Under the pieces are notes generated by a model. That model searched no databases. It worked only from the letters and a program-made list of their open reading frames with translations, and had not been told where the DNA came from. A DNA stretch of 64,000 nt. Source: Armatimonas sp043757465. Lineage in GTDB: Bacteria > Armatimonadota > Armatimonadia > Armatimonadales > Armatimonadaceae. This document shows, in pieces, positions 29,485 to 39,000 of this stretch. How positions within the stretch are numbered: position 1 is the stretch's first letter; every line of letters begins with the position of its first letter. The position numbers and the translations under genes were made by a program. The DNA is taken from assembly GCF_043757465.1 (NCBI RefSeq), contig NZ_JAYVPL010000075.1, positions 1 to 64,000 of the forward strand, read 5' to 3'.

Positions 29485-29530
29485 TAATTTGATCGGAATT
29501 AATTATATCGGGTAGCGGCTGAAATGGCAA
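29485..29530 (-). promoter_or_regulatory. Promoter and palindromic operator of the Rrf2-cysK operon
   Basis: Minus strand TTGCCA (29525-29530) and TATAAT (29502-29507), 17 bases apart. Directly downstream lies TAATTTGATCGGAATTA (29485-29501), whose 5-base ends are perfectly inverted. A repressor bound there would cover the transcription start. Confidence 0.65.
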
Positions 29531-29536
29531 GGTACA

Positions 29537-30628
29537 ATGGCCACCGTGCTTAAGATTCACTGTGTCTCCGATCTTGGGGAGCTAGAGATGCCCTGGAAGC
29601 TACTCGCGGCGGCATCGCAGAGCGCGACGGTATTCCAGACCTGGGAGTGGAGCGCGGCGTGGTGGAAGCACAATCGGGCGGGCAAGAAACTTTTTGCACT
29701 GCGTGTTGAAGACAGTGATGGCACCATCATCGGGCTGGCGCCACTCTTTCGCTCCGTCGGAGTGCTACGCGTGGTTGGCACGGGCGGCTCGGACTATCTT
29801 GATTTTCTGGCACTGCCCAAGCGCGAGAGAGAAGTGGCGGAGGCGATTGCACAGTGGCTTCAGCAAAATCGCACGCGCTGGCTCTGGGCGGATCTTCAGC
29901 AAGTGTGGCCTGGAAGCGTCGCTGAGAGGCTGCCCGGCGCCCAGATCTGGCAAGGCGAGACGTGTCCCTTCTTACCACTGCCCGTGTCCTACGATGCCTT
30001 TCTGAAAAGCCTGAGTAAGAAGCTGCGCCAGAATGTCGGCTACTACGAGCGCTCCATGGCAAAGCTACACACCCTGGAGCTGCGCCTCGCCACTTCCCAG
30101 ACGCTTCTGGAAGACATGGAGGCATTTTTTACGCTCCATCAGCTCCGCTGGCGAGGGCGCTGGATGCCCGGTGCGTTTGCCTCGCACGCCGCCCGTGCTT
30201 TTCATAACGATGCGGCAGAGAGCCTGCTGGCATCCGGGAACCTGCGCCTGCACACGCTCCGGCTGGACGGCAAGCCTGTCGCGGCACTCTACTGTTTCCA
30301 TAAAGGCTCCACTACGTTTTACTATCTGGGCGGCTTCGATCCCCTGCTCTCGAAGCTCTCGCCGGGGACGGTGCTTACGGCGAAGGCAATTCAGTACGGC
30401 ATTGAGATGGACGGTGCGACGCGGTTTGATTTTTTGCGCGGTGATGAAGGCTATAAGTACCGCTGGGGCGCACAGGATCGGTACAATCAGCGTGTCTCGC
30501 TCACGCCTGTCGGGATCGTACAGCCGCTCGGGGCGCTTCTGGCAACCTCAGGGCGGCTCGCGCTGTCTCTAGAGCTAAGGCTAAAGCATGCCATGCACGC
30601 AAAGCAGGGGGGAGTCAAAGGGGGATAG
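29537..30628 (+). CDS. GNAT-fold acyltransferase of the CelD/BcsL (FemAB-like) type
   Basis: A 363-residue protein with two GNAT-like domains. The pattern FQTWEWSAAWWKH near residue 35 and LSKKLRQNVGYYERSM near residue 160, then FYYLGGFDPLLSKLSPGTVL and FDFLRGDEGYKYRWG, match the Acetyltransf_6/CelD family involved in exopolysaccharide or peptidoglycan modification. A TACAAT box (29533-29538) overlaps the ATG at 29537; the in-frame GTG at 29546, seven bases behind the box, may be the real start of a leaderless message. Membrane coiled-coil and protease genes follow without gaps. Confidence 0.88.
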   Translation: MATVLKIHCVSDLGELEMPWKLLAAASQSATVFQTWEWSAAWWKHNRAGKKLFALRVEDSDGTIIGLAPLFRSVGVLRVVGTGGSDYLDFLALPKREREVAEAIAQWLQQNRTRWLWADLQQVWPGSVAERLPGAQIWQGETCPFLPLPVSYDAFLKSLSKKLRQNVGYYERSMAKLHTLELRLATSQTLLEDMEAFFTLHQLRWRGRWMPGAFASHAARAFHNDAAESLLASGNLRLHTLRLDGKPVAALYCFHKGSTTFYYLGGFDPLLSKLSPGTVLTAKAIQYGIEMDGATRFDFLRGDEGYKYRWGAQDRYNQRVSLTPVGIVQPLGALLATSGRLALSLELRLKHAMHAKQGGVKGG

Positions 30629-31039
30629 ATGAAGTTTTTTAGCGCACTTTTTCGCTGGCTGTTTTTCACGGCACTGACGGCGGCACTGGTCTGGAATATC
30701 TGGCAAGTGCAGCAGCTCAAGGCCGAACTTGCGCAGCTTTGGAAAGCCTCAGGGAAGCACGCAGCGGCTCCCGGCGACAAACCGACACTGACACGCTCGC
30801 TGGCGCTGCTTCGGGAGTCAAAGGCACATGCGGAAAAAGCACAGGTGCTACTGAAGGCCAAGAAACTGGAAGAGGCGGCGCACGAAACGAAGCTCGCGGC
30901 GGAGACAGCTCAGAAAGCCTATGCGGGCGCACAGGGGGCCGACCCAATCGGCGAGCTGCAAAGTACGGTACAATCCCTATCAAAACAAGTGGGCTCCCTC
31001 TGGGAGACCGAAAAAAAGAAGGAACCAAAGAAGCCATGA
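30629..31039 (+). CDS. Membrane-anchored coiled-coil protein
   Basis: A 136-residue protein with one N-terminal membrane helix (residues 8-28, LFFTALTAALVWNIWQV) and a charged, alanine-rich coiled coil to the end. It starts at the base after the previous stop and overlaps the next gene by four bases. No family is recognised. The operon suggests an envelope role. Confidence 0.75.
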   Translation: MKFFSALFRWLFFTALTAALVWNIWQVQQLKAELAQLWKASGKHAAAPGDKPTLTRSLALLRESKAHAEKAQVLLKAKKLEEAAHETKLAAETAQKAYAGAQGADPIGELQSTVQSLSKQVGSLWETEKKKEPKKP

Positions 31040-31788
31040 GAAGGTTCTGGTGTGCCTCACTGGCCCTGCTGGCGCTTGCTAGTTTCGGGTGCAAGGGGGG
31101 CGGATTGCCCTCCAAAGAAAAAGAGATCGAGCTTGGTCAGCAGTTTGCCCGTGAGTACGAGCAGAAGCTCCCGGATGGGCCGATCATAACTCGTGGCCCC
31201 GAGTACGAGCGCGTGCAGCGCGTGGCGGCGAAGCTCCTTCCTCTAGCCCGCAAAGACTGGGATGTTCCCTACACGGTCAAAGTGGTGCAGTCCGATCAGA
31301 TCAATGCCTTTGCTGTGCCCGGTGGCCCTATTTATTTCTATACGGGGCTCATTCGGCTAACCGACTCCGATGATGAGCTGGCCTCCGTGCTCGGACATGA
31401 AATTTCCCACATTACCAAGCGCCACTCCGTCAAGCAAATGAAAAAAAGCCAGGATATGGCGCTGGCGCTGACTGCTCTTGATGCTCTTCTCAAAGGGGGG
31501 AACACCCTTAAGGAGGGGGTCGGACTTATCGCGGGCTTCAAGTCTCTGGAGTTCTCACGCGGTGATGAGACGCAGGCCGACGAGTTTGGTTTTAAGTACC
31601 TGGTGGGAATGAACTACAAGCCCGAGGCCATGGCGAGCTTCTTTAATAAGATGCAGGCCAAAACCGGTGGGGGCGGGGGCGGGAAGCTTGAGCAGTTTCT
31701 CTCCTCTCACCCGATGACAAGTAAGCGCATTGAGGCTGCGCTACGTCGTGCTGTTAACTACCGGAAGGGAACCTACAAAGCCCCGTGA
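31036..31788 (+). CDS. M48-family metalloprotease lipoprotein
   Basis: A 250-residue zinc protease. The signal peptide ends in the lipobox ASFGC near residue 17, so it is a lipoprotein. The zinc motif HEISH is near residues 121-125, and the third ligand is the glutamate of DETQADEFGFKYL near residue 180. It resembles BepA/LoiP-type proteases that handle envelope protein quality. The start ATG 31036 overlaps the previous stop (ATGA). C-terminal GGGGG linker then HPMTSKRIEAAL, usual for the family. Confidence 0.92.
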   Translation: MRRFWCASLALLALASFGCKGGGLPSKEKEIELGQQFAREYEQKLPDGPIITRGPEYERVQRVAAKLLPLARKDWDVPYTVKVVQSDQINAFAVPGGPIYFYTGLIRLTDSDDELASVLGHEISHITKRHSVKQMKKSQDMALALTALDALLKGGNTLKEGVGLIAGFKSLEFSRGDETQADEFGFKYLVGMNYKPEAMASFFNKMQAKTGGGGGGKLEQFLSSHPMTSKRIEAALRRAVNYRKGTYKAP

Positions 31789-32462
31789 GGGTTGTCGCGA
31801 TCGTGCCTGCCTACAACGAAGGCCAACGGATCTTGCCCGTTCTGGACGTGCTTGCCGCCGCGCCGTCGGTGGATGGCATTATCGCCGTGGACGATGGCTC
31901 CACCGACGATACTTTTTCTGTGGCAAACCAGCACTCTGCCTTTTTGACGGGCAAACTGCGCGTGGTTCGTCAAGAACCCAATCAGGGCAAGGGCGCAGCG
32001 ATGCAGCGCGGCGCGAATGAAGCAGACGATGCGGATATCTTGCTCTTTCTGGATGCGGATCTGACGGGGTTGAGCATCGCCCATGTTGAAAATCTACTCG
32101 CTCCCGTGAAGAGTGGTGAGAAAGTGATGGCGCTGGGAGTCTTCCGGGGGGGGAACTTCTGGACGACACTGGCACAGATCCTCGCGCCCAATATCTCCGG
32201 CCAGCGCGCCATCCGCCGTGAGGTCTTTCTCAGCGTTCCGTGTCTTGCCGATGCGCACTACGGCGTTGAGCTGGCGATCACGAGCTTTGTAATGGGCGAG
32301 GGGCTTCCCATGACCGATGTGGTGCTTAAAGATGTCTCCCATCCCACCAAAGAAGCCAAGCTCGGCCTGTTGCGCGGCGTGCGTGCCCGTGCTCGCATGT
32401 ACCGGCAAATGCTGCCGTTTCTGCTGCGCCGCTATAATCCCAAGCGAAAGCGAAAACTATGA
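31785..32462 (+). CDS. Family 2 glycosyltransferase
   Basis: A 225-residue cytoplasmic GT-A enzyme starting with GTG at 31785, which overlaps the M48 stop (GTGA). Motifs: IVPAYNEGQRI, DDGSTDDT near residue 36, NQGKGAAM, and the metal-binding FLDADL near residue 88. No membrane helix is present. It probably transfers a sugar to a lipid or protein acceptor, as do DPM-type enzymes. It is embedded in the envelope-protein operon. Confidence 0.9.
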   Translation: MRVVAIVPAYNEGQRILPVLDVLAAAPSVDGIIAVDDGSTDDTFSVANQHSAFLTGKLRVVRQEPNQGKGAAMQRGANEADDADILLFLDADLTGLSIAHVENLLAPVKSGEKVMALGVFRGGNFWTTLAQILAPNISGQRAIRREVFLSVPCLADAHYGVELAITSFVMGEGLPMTDVVLKDVSHPTKEAKLGLLRGVRARARMYRQMLPFLLRRYNPKRKRKL

Positions 32463-33190
32463 GTAAATCTCTTCGTGACGATCTGCTGAGCCTGCTAGCA
32501 CTGCAGGTGGTGGATTCACAGATCGACAAGGCAAGAGCAACCCTTGCTGCAACAGACAATGGTGCAGCCGCTCTCGGGCTCTACAACACCAAGAAGAAAG
32601 AAGCCGAGGTGCTTCGCGCGGCAGCTACTAAGGCACAGACAAACCAGAAAGATGCCGAGCTGAAGCTGGAGACCATCGAGACCAAGCGCAAACACGAAGA
32701 AAAGCGCCTCTACAGTGGCAGTGTCACCGGCTCACGAGATCTAGAAAATCTTCAGAAAGAGCTGGAGATGCTGGTACGCCAGAAAGATGGTGCCGAGGAA
32801 GTGGTTCTGCTCGCAATGGACGCCGCTGCCGAGGCGGTGGCAATCGCCGAGAACGCGGAGAAGGAGCAGCTTCTCCAGGCCAGCCGCTTCAAGAAGACCC
32901 GAGCTAGCTACGAGGTGCGTCACAAAGAGCTGACGGCGGAGTTTGAAGGCCTAAAAACACCACGCGCTGCTGCCGAACGCGAAGTCAGCGACAAGAGCTT
33001 GCTGGCCCGCTACGAGGCGCTGCGTGGCAAGAAAAACGGGGGCGGGGTCGCATGCTCCGGTATCGGTGAGGATGATGCCTGCGGGGCGTGCCATACCCGT
33101 GTCAACTCGCAGTCTGCCAGCGCGGCGCGGCGTGGGGAGGCGCTCGTTTTCTGCGAGCACTGTGCACGAATCCTCACTCCGTTGGCCTAA
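32459..33190 (+). CDS. Coiled-coil zinc-ribbon protein (CT398-like)
   Basis: A 243-residue protein with two long antiparallel helices (residues about 10-175) and a C-terminal C4 zinc ribbon (CGACHTRV and FCEHCARIL, the zf-RING_7 pattern). Family members are described as nucleic-acid-associated or transport-associated proteins; the molecular role is unsettled. It overlaps the glycosyltransferase by four bases (ATGA). Confidence 0.88.
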   Translation: MSKSLRDDLLSLLALQVVDSQIDKARATLAATDNGAAALGLYNTKKKEAEVLRAAATKAQTNQKDAELKLETIETKRKHEEKRLYSGSVTGSRDLENLQKELEMLVRQKDGAEEVVLLAMDAAAEAVAIAENAEKEQLLQASRFKKTRASYEVRHKELTAEFEGLKTPRAAAEREVSDKSLLARYEALRGKKNGGGVACSGIGEDDACGACHTRVNSQSASAARRGEALVFCEHCARILTPLA

Positions 33191-33251
33191 GAGAAGTGGA
33201 TCTGGTAGGACTACTGTAGGCGTCTCTGCAAAAAAAGCCGATACTAAGATT

Positions 33252-33944
33252 GTGAAACCTCTGCTTGCTTGGATGCCCGTTGCTCTCTTGCTCGGCGGTG
33301 CCGGAGTGTTTGTGGGGTGCGCCGCGGGAAGCCCTGCACCTGTGCCCACACCCGCTCCTGCATCATCGCGTCAGTACGAACCCAACTACCGCGACGCGCT
33401 TGGGGAAGGCCGTCAGTGGACTAAGCTTGCGCTGCGCTACCGGGTTAATTTAGTGGCAGGGCAGGATAGGGACGCACGGTTTCAAACGGCTCTGGCTTCC
33501 TGGGAGCCGTACTTTTCTGAGTTCTTTACGTTCACACCCACCGCGGGCACCGATTTTGATATCGAGGTGGAGTCCGTGCCCGCCGACTCGCTCGGCGGAG
33601 ATACCATCGGCAGCACCACTGTCACCTTCCAGCGCAGCGATAGCAAGATCGTTAAGGCGAAGATTCTAGTGGATGGGAGCCTGAGCGATGAGCTGCTGTC
33701 CCAGGTTCTCGCTCATGAGCTGGGCCACGCGTTTGGGCTGGATGGGCACAGCCCGGAGGTGAGTGATGTGATGTTTGCCCGCGCTCACCTCCCCTTGGCG
33801 ATTACCGAGCGGGATCGTAACACTCTCTTTGCTGTCTATGCCGACAAGCTAACCGCTTCTGGGCGCGCTGAGCCGCAGCCGACACGAGGCTCTGATCTGC
33901 TCACCACGACGGTCTGCCAGTTTCACCGCGCCGAGAGTCGCTAA
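33252..33944 (+). CDS. Matrixin-type (M10) metalloprotease lipoprotein
   Basis: A 230-residue protein whose start is set at GTG 33252, giving the signal KPLLAWMPVALLLGGAGVFVGC with a lipobox cysteine near residue 23. The zinc motif HELGHAFGLDGH near residue 155 is the extended HExxHxxGxxH of metzincins, followed by DVMFARA as Met-turn. A proline-rich linker (PAPVPTPAPASS) follows the lipid anchor. It may cleave envelope or extracellular proteins. The gene is 61 bases after the zinc-ribbon gene. Confidence 0.85.
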   Translation: MKPLLAWMPVALLLGGAGVFVGCAAGSPAPVPTPAPASSRQYEPNYRDALGEGRQWTKLALRYRVNLVAGQDRDARFQTALASWEPYFSEFFTFTPTAGTDFDIEVESVPADSLGGDTIGSTTVTFQRSDSKIVKAKILVDGSLSDELLSQVLAHELGHAFGLDGHSPEVSDVMFARAHLPLAITERDRNTLFAVYADKLTASGRAEPQPTRGSDLLTTTVCQFHRAESR

Positions 33945-34826
33945 TCAGATTGGCGTACCCGTGGTTTGGGTGTAGATGCGGAACGCCGCGACGAGCTGGG
34001 CGGTGACCGGGCCGGGCTTGCCGCCTCCGATCAGGCGCTCATCGAGCGAGACGGCGGGGATGATCTCGGCGGCGGTTCCGGTGAGAAAGCACTCGTCGGC
34101 GGAGTAGATGTCAAAGAGAGTCAGGTTCTCCTCAACGACCTTCAGCCCGAGCTGCTCCTGGGCGAGCTTGATGGCGACACCGCGCGTGATGCCCTTCAGA
34201 CAGCCCGCCGACGGCGGCGGGGTAGACAGTGCGCCGTCCCGCAGAATAAACACATTGTCGCCGGTGGCCTCCGCGACATAGCCCTGCTGATTGAGCATGA
34301 TGCCCTCACCCGCTCCGACCCGGTTGGCTTCCATCTTGGCGAGAATATTGTTGATGTACTTACCAGTGCACTTGATCCGGGGGTCAATGGCATCGGGCGA
34401 CGGCACCCGCGTGGAGCAGGTGATCATGCGGAGTCCCTCTTCGTACAGCTCCGGGCCGTAGAGCGCGAGCTGGCGCGTGGCGATCATGAAGTTGACTTTC
34501 GGCTCCAGGTGCCCTGGATCGAGCCCCAGCCCGGTGCCGCGTGTCAGGTTCACCCGGATGTAGCCGTTCTGGTGGTCGTTCTTGCGGCAGATCGCCAGAA
34601 TCGCCGCGCTGGCTTTCGCCTCATCCAGCTCCCCGAGAGGAAACCCAAGCGCACGGGCACCCGCGAGCAGACGCGCCGCGTGCGCTGGCAGCTCAAACAC
34701 GTTACCGTTGTAGACCCGAATGCCCTCGAAGACGCCATCGCCGTAGAGGAACCCGTGGTCGAAGAGGGGGATTGTCGCCTGCTCTTTGGGAACAAACTCC
34801 CCGTTGAAGTACACAAACTCGGCCAT
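33945..34826 (-). CDS. ilvE: Branched-chain amino acid aminotransferase (class IV)
   Basis: A 293-residue PLP enzyme of fold type IV. It starts MAEFVYFNGEFVPKEQA, has GDGVFEGIRVYNG, the PLP lysine in DPRIKCTGKYINN near residue 155, and the TGTAAEIIPAVSLDERLIGGG pattern of IlvE. A TACAAT box (34833-34838) is six bases before the ATG at 34826 and no ribosome site lies between, so the message may be leaderless; a longer frame to 35228 overlaps a neighbouring gene and is rejected. Convergent with the matrixin gene, stops touching. Confidence 0.92.
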   Translation of the reverse strand: MAEFVYFNGEFVPKEQATIPLFDHGFLYGDGVFEGIRVYNGNVFELPAHAARLLAGARALGFPLGELDEAKASAAILAICRKNDHQNGYIRVNLTRGTGLGLDPGHLEPKVNFMIATRQLALYGPELYEEGLRMITCSTRVPSPDAIDPRIKCTGKYINNILAKMEANRVGAGEGIMLNQQGYVAEATGDNVFILRDGALSTPPPSAGCLKGITRGVAIKLAQEQLGLKVVEENLTLFDIYSADECFLTGTAAEIIPAVSLDERLIGGGKPGPVTAQLVAAFRIYTQTTGTPI

Positions 34827-34832
34827 GCCAGT

Positions 34833-34838
34833 ATTGTA
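34833..34838 (-). promoter_or_regulatory. -10 box of ilvE
   Basis: TACAAT on the minus strand, six bases before the ATG at 34826. It indicates a leaderless transcript; no clear -35 is seen. Confidence 0.45.
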
Positions 34839-34849
34839 CCCGATGCCCA

Positions 34850-34909
34850 CCCCCCGGCCCCCTCCCTTCGCTTGAAACCCTCGTTCCGAGGGACGAAGGA
34901 AGGGGGAGA
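34850..34909. repeat. 60-bp inverted repeat, left copy
   Basis: Perfect reverse complement of 41019-41078. The unit is itself partly palindromic (CCCTCG TTC CGAGGG at its centre), so it forms a long hairpin and may act as a terminator for the gene at 34919. Flanks the 6.1-kb segment with the Type ISP enzyme. Confidence 0.97.
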
Positions 34910-34918
34910 CAGAGAGGT

Positions 34919-35557
34919 TTAGGGGAGGCTGGTGCGGATCGGGTGCCCGGCGGCAAAGAGGCTGGCAATGAGCTTGCGGTAGGCGCTGATGTCGGCGTTG
35001 ATGCTGGTACCCAGGTTGCGCAGGGTGCCCTGTGCCGCCTTGATGTCGTTGACGGCCTCTTGTAGGTCGCTCAGGGCGGTGCCAAACTGAGCAACGGCAG
35101 GGGAAAACTGTGCGTGGGTGGTGCCGTTGGAGAGCGCGGTGGGCAGAGTGAGCGCGGGGTACTCGCCGGGTGTAGTGGCATCGAGACGTGCCCAGATTTC
35201 GTTGAGATCGCCGAGCACCTTGCCCCACTTCACGGCGGCGGCGGTAGTGGCGGGTATCTTGGGGAGCATGTTCACGAAGACACTACCCGGTGTGCTGGCG
35301 CGAACGTAGGCCGTAAACAGCGAGGCGTTGCTCTGGAGCGGCCCGAGTGTGTTATCGCGGGTTTGCATGGCGCTTTCCATGTCGTTGGTGCGATTTATCA
35401 GGGTCGTTTGTGCGGTCTTGGCATCCGTTGCCTTGTCGGTGAAGCCACTCTGGGTAGTGCCCTCGGGCAACACAATCGCTTTTCCGAGAGCAGTCTCGGC
35501 GTTGTTCCAGTGATCGGCGTAGGCGTGTGCCTTTGCAGCAAGATCAAACTTTCTCAT
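34919..35557 (-). CDS. Hypothetical 212-residue helical protein
   Basis: Alanine/threonine-rich, helical protein with no recognised family and no signal peptide. The start at 35557 is set by a perfect AGGAGG seven bases upstream. Motifs: FDLAAKAHAYADHWNNAETALGK and ALSDLQEAVNDIKAAQG. It is enclosed by palindromic repeats on both sides and lies downstream of an AT-rich region. It is not obviously linked to restriction-modification. Confidence 0.7.
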   Translation of the reverse strand: MRKFDLAAKAHAYADHWNNAETALGKAIVLPEGTTQSGFTDKATDAKTAQTTLINRTNDMESAMQTRDNTLGPLQSNASLFTAYVRASTPGSVFVNMLPKIPATTAAAVKWGKVLGDLNEIWARLDATTPGEYPALTLPTALSNGTTHAQFSPAVAQFGTALSDLQEAVNDIKAAQGTLRNLGTSINADISAYRKLIASLFAAGHPIRTSLP

Positions 35558-35575
35558 GGTAAAACCTCCTATCCA

Positions 35576-35651
35576 CCCCCTAACCCCCGCTTCGCGGGGG
35601 GACAACAAGGTATCTTCCTAAGTCCCCCCCGCCGGGCGGGGGATGGGGGGC
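35576..35651. repeat. Paired palindromic repeat (BIME-like) 1
   Basis: Two G/C-rich palindromes (CCCCCTAACCCCCGC type and its inverse) facing each other with an 18-base spacer. The same arrangement recurs at 35965-36044. Just upstream of the AGGAGG of the preceding gene. Confidence 0.8.
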
Positions 35652-35964
35652 AGACTTTCCAGTAAGCATTATATCTTCTCTGTTTTCCCTCAGCAAGTGC
35701 ATGTATTGAAATAGTGATATAAAGCATTATATTGTTTATTTAATGAATAAAAATATAAATTAAAATCATTTAAATATTTATGTTATTCATTAAATAAACA
35801 ATATAAATTATATAATTATCAACAAATTAAATAAAATTTGTTATATATTTTATTTAATTATCTATATATTTATTGATTTTACAAGCCCAAGATGGAAATC
35901 ATCCGATTATGGGGCGAGCAAGTCGCCGCGCTTCGCGATCAATCTCACGTGACACACCTAAATA
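35652..35964. other. AT-rich segment with inverted repeats, no gene
   Basis: About 300 bases without a gene, with very high A/T between roughly 35700 and 35880. It contains a perfect 24-bp inverted repeat (35727-35750 and 35783-35806, 32-base gap) and a second, AACAAATT and AATTTGTT (35821-35842). It is enclosed by the two paired palindromes. No promoter, tRNA or ORF of substance is visible; an origin-like or protein-binding function cannot be judged. Confidence 0.8.
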
Positions 35965-36044
35965 CCCCCTAACCCCCGCCGGGCGGGGGGACAAAGCAGA
36001 ATCCGATTCCTTTTCTTCCCCCCGTCGGACGGGGGTTAGGGGGC
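35965..36044. repeat. Paired palindromic repeat (BIME-like) 2
   Basis: CCCCCTAACCCCCG with inverse arm, spacer of about 26 bases, then the inverted unit ending GGTTAGGGGGC. Same family as 35576-35651. It lies four bases after the stop of the Type ISP gene and may terminate it. Confidence 0.8.
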
Positions 36045-36048
36045 AATC

Positions 36049-39000
36049 TCACTCAAAGCTCACCTTGGGCAACCCCGCCACAATGTCCACCGTCTGCATA
36101 CTGACATTGATAATGCTCAGGAGCAAGTCCAGGATATAGCGCGGGTTGCCCACTTCGTCGGCCCAGTCGTTGGGGTCGTTGGTAATGCCGCTTTCTTTGT
36201 GCGTGGTAATGGCGTAGCGCTCCATAATCCAGTCAATCGCGCTCTTTCCATTGACCACGTACTCGTAGGCTTTATCGGGGATATTGGCGACCGTGATCTT
36301 GCTGTTATAGTAAATCGTGTGCTTCTGGTCTTTTTTGGGAAAGCGCATCTTCTCGACTTTGTAGAACCCGCTCTCGGCTCCCGTCACGACTGCGCCGTCG
36401 AAGGGCGGCACGGTTTCGTAGTTGATGTGCAGGTCGGCGAGCTTGCGCCCGGCTTTACTGAAGGCCCAGAAGTTGGCGACGGTTTCGAGGAGGGGCAAGC
36501 GCGGGAGCATCTTCTTGAGGTCGCTGGCAAACGTCTCGCGGTACTCGGGGCTGTGGAGGAAGCCGTAGACATAGTAGAAAATATCCTCTTTGGTGACGCT
36601 CTTGCCGTATTGTTTTTGGGCACGCTCCAAGATAAAGTTAGTCAGACCATCTCGTTGAATATATTCATTTTCTTCAACCGCATCAAAAAGTGTCGGATTT
36701 TCTTTTTTTCTTTCTTCATAATAATAAAGGGGAAAGTTCTGTCCGTTGAAATTAACTTGTATATCAGGAATATGATTCATTATTACCACACTAAAATCTT
36801 TACTTGCTCCGCTTCCTGTCACGCATATAACTCTATTTTCGACTTTTCTGTTCGGGTAAATCTTAGGAATCTGGTATACTCTCTCATTTATATCTCTTGA
36901 GAAATATATAAACTGCTTAAAAAATGGTCTATAATAAGCAATCTCAATTACGCCATTATTAAAATGTTGTTGCTTGTTTTTAGATAGATCATATTCTAAT
37001 TCTCCAGACCAACTTATCTTCATATTATTATATGAAATCACGTCGGATGTTTTAATATTTGGATTTAACTTAATATTTTCATGAAATAGTATTCTTTGTT
37101 CATTGTAAAAATTTATCATTCCTTTTAAATTATGCTCGACACTTTTATATGATGAGTTGTAACACCAAGAATCTCGGGCAGTCGCGATCCCTCGACTATA
37201 GTAATATATAAAAAATGTATCAGGGCTTTTTGTGTCTTTGTCTCCCAGTGGAATAAAAATATCGAACGCATTGCTTCGTGTACTAGTCCAATCACCATGT
37301 TCATTTGGTTCTAACGTTGTCCAGGCAATATCTTTGCTTTCAACTGTTTTAAATTTCTTGATCTTATCTAGCTTTTCTTCACGGCTGAGGTAATCGCCAA
37401 TATCATAGTAATAAATGGTAGCTTTCTCGTTTTTTGCTTCGGGATTCTTGACAAGTAGAGTAATTGAAATGGGAGTTCGTGAACCAGATCCAAAAGCGTT
37501 TCCCGCTTCTTTTTGCCTTAATTCTCCACTAGTTCTTGCATTACCCCTTAAATTGAAAACATAAATCGAAGTGAACTCTTTTTCAAAAGATTTACGCAAT
37601 CCATCTGCGCTATTTCCATCTATCCAAGCACCATTACTGACAAAGCACGAAATTCCGCCACCCCCCATATTATGGGTTAATCTGTCTGCACTCCAACGAA
37701 ATGCTTTGATATAAGAATCATAAAGCGAGTTTTTGTTGGTTGCATTGGTTAATAGCGCATATGTTTCCGCTATCCTTGAATCTAGCATTTCATATTTTTG
37801 ATTCTGTGCATTATCATTTGCAGACTTCTGCCCAACAGAATAGGGGGGATTTCCAATAATCACTCGGAGCGGGGCTTGCTTTTGTTTGACAACACGCGCT
37901 GAGTTTTTCGGGAACATATCTGTAAACTGGAGAACCTTGTCGTCATTCTCGCCAAGCTGAAACGTATCAGTCAAACAAATACCATCAAACGATGAATACT
38001 CTGTCTGTCCCATCGCATCATGGTACGCATTCTCGATATTCACTGCCGCAATGTAGTACGCCAACAGCACAATCTCGTTGGCGTGAATCTCACTTGCGTA
38101 CTTGCGCGGCAGGTCTTTCTTGTCAATTAGCCCACTCTGAAGCAGACGCGTGATAAAAGTTCCTGTGCCGGTGAAGGGATCGAGGATATGGATATTCTCA
38201 TCACTCAGGCTCCGGCCAAACTCTTTCTTGAGCACATCATTGACCGAGTGAATGATAAAGTCCACCACCTCAACCGGCGTGTAGACAATCCCCAGCTTCT
38301 CCACCATCTTCGGAAACGCCGTCTTGAAGAACTTATCGTAAAGCTCAATGATAATACGTTGCTTGCCCTCCGCGTTATCAATCCCCGCCGCCCGCATCTT
38401 CACCGACTCATAGAACTTCTGGAGCGTCTCAGCATCTTTGTCAAACGCCTGATCCTCCAGCAAGTCCAGCATCGTCTGCATACTCACCGAGATAGGGTTG
38501 TTCTTCACAAACGAGTAACCGTCAAACAGCGCCTCAAAGACCGGCTTGGTGATAATGTGCTGAGAGAGCATCTCCACCGCTTCCTGCTGACTGATGCTCG
38601 GATTGATATTTTTTTGCAGGCCGCCCAAGAAGTCCGCAAACGCCTTCTGGTGTGTCGTGTCATTGGTAACAAGGCGCGCAATACGTGCGCCCTGCCGCTC
38701 CGCAATCTCCGCGACACTCTTAGCCCACTGCTCCCAGTAGCGCCGATCCCCGACTTTCTGCACCATCCGGGCGAACATCACGTTTTGAATCTGCTCAAAG
38801 CGCATCGCCATCTGAGCATCAATCGCATGGGCAACCCGCGCCGTGTACTCGCCCTTGGTCTCACTAATCGCACCCGCTTTCCCATCCCCCGAGGAGCGCG
38901 TGCCATCGTCAAACGTGGTCGTAGCCGTACCAATCAGAATCTGCGACGGGCGCTTTTTGTTCAGCTCGATCTTATTGACCGTCGCATTGAACCGATCATC

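Noticed and set aside
33945..35228. Extended ilvE frame of 427 codons
   Set aside because: The extra N-terminus is arginine/histidine-rich, overlaps another gene and the 60-bp repeat; homology begins at MAEFVYFNG (34826).
34850..36044. Possible CRISPR array from repeated GC palindromes
   Set aside because: Only two or three units in opposite orientation with irregular spacers; no cas genes nearby.
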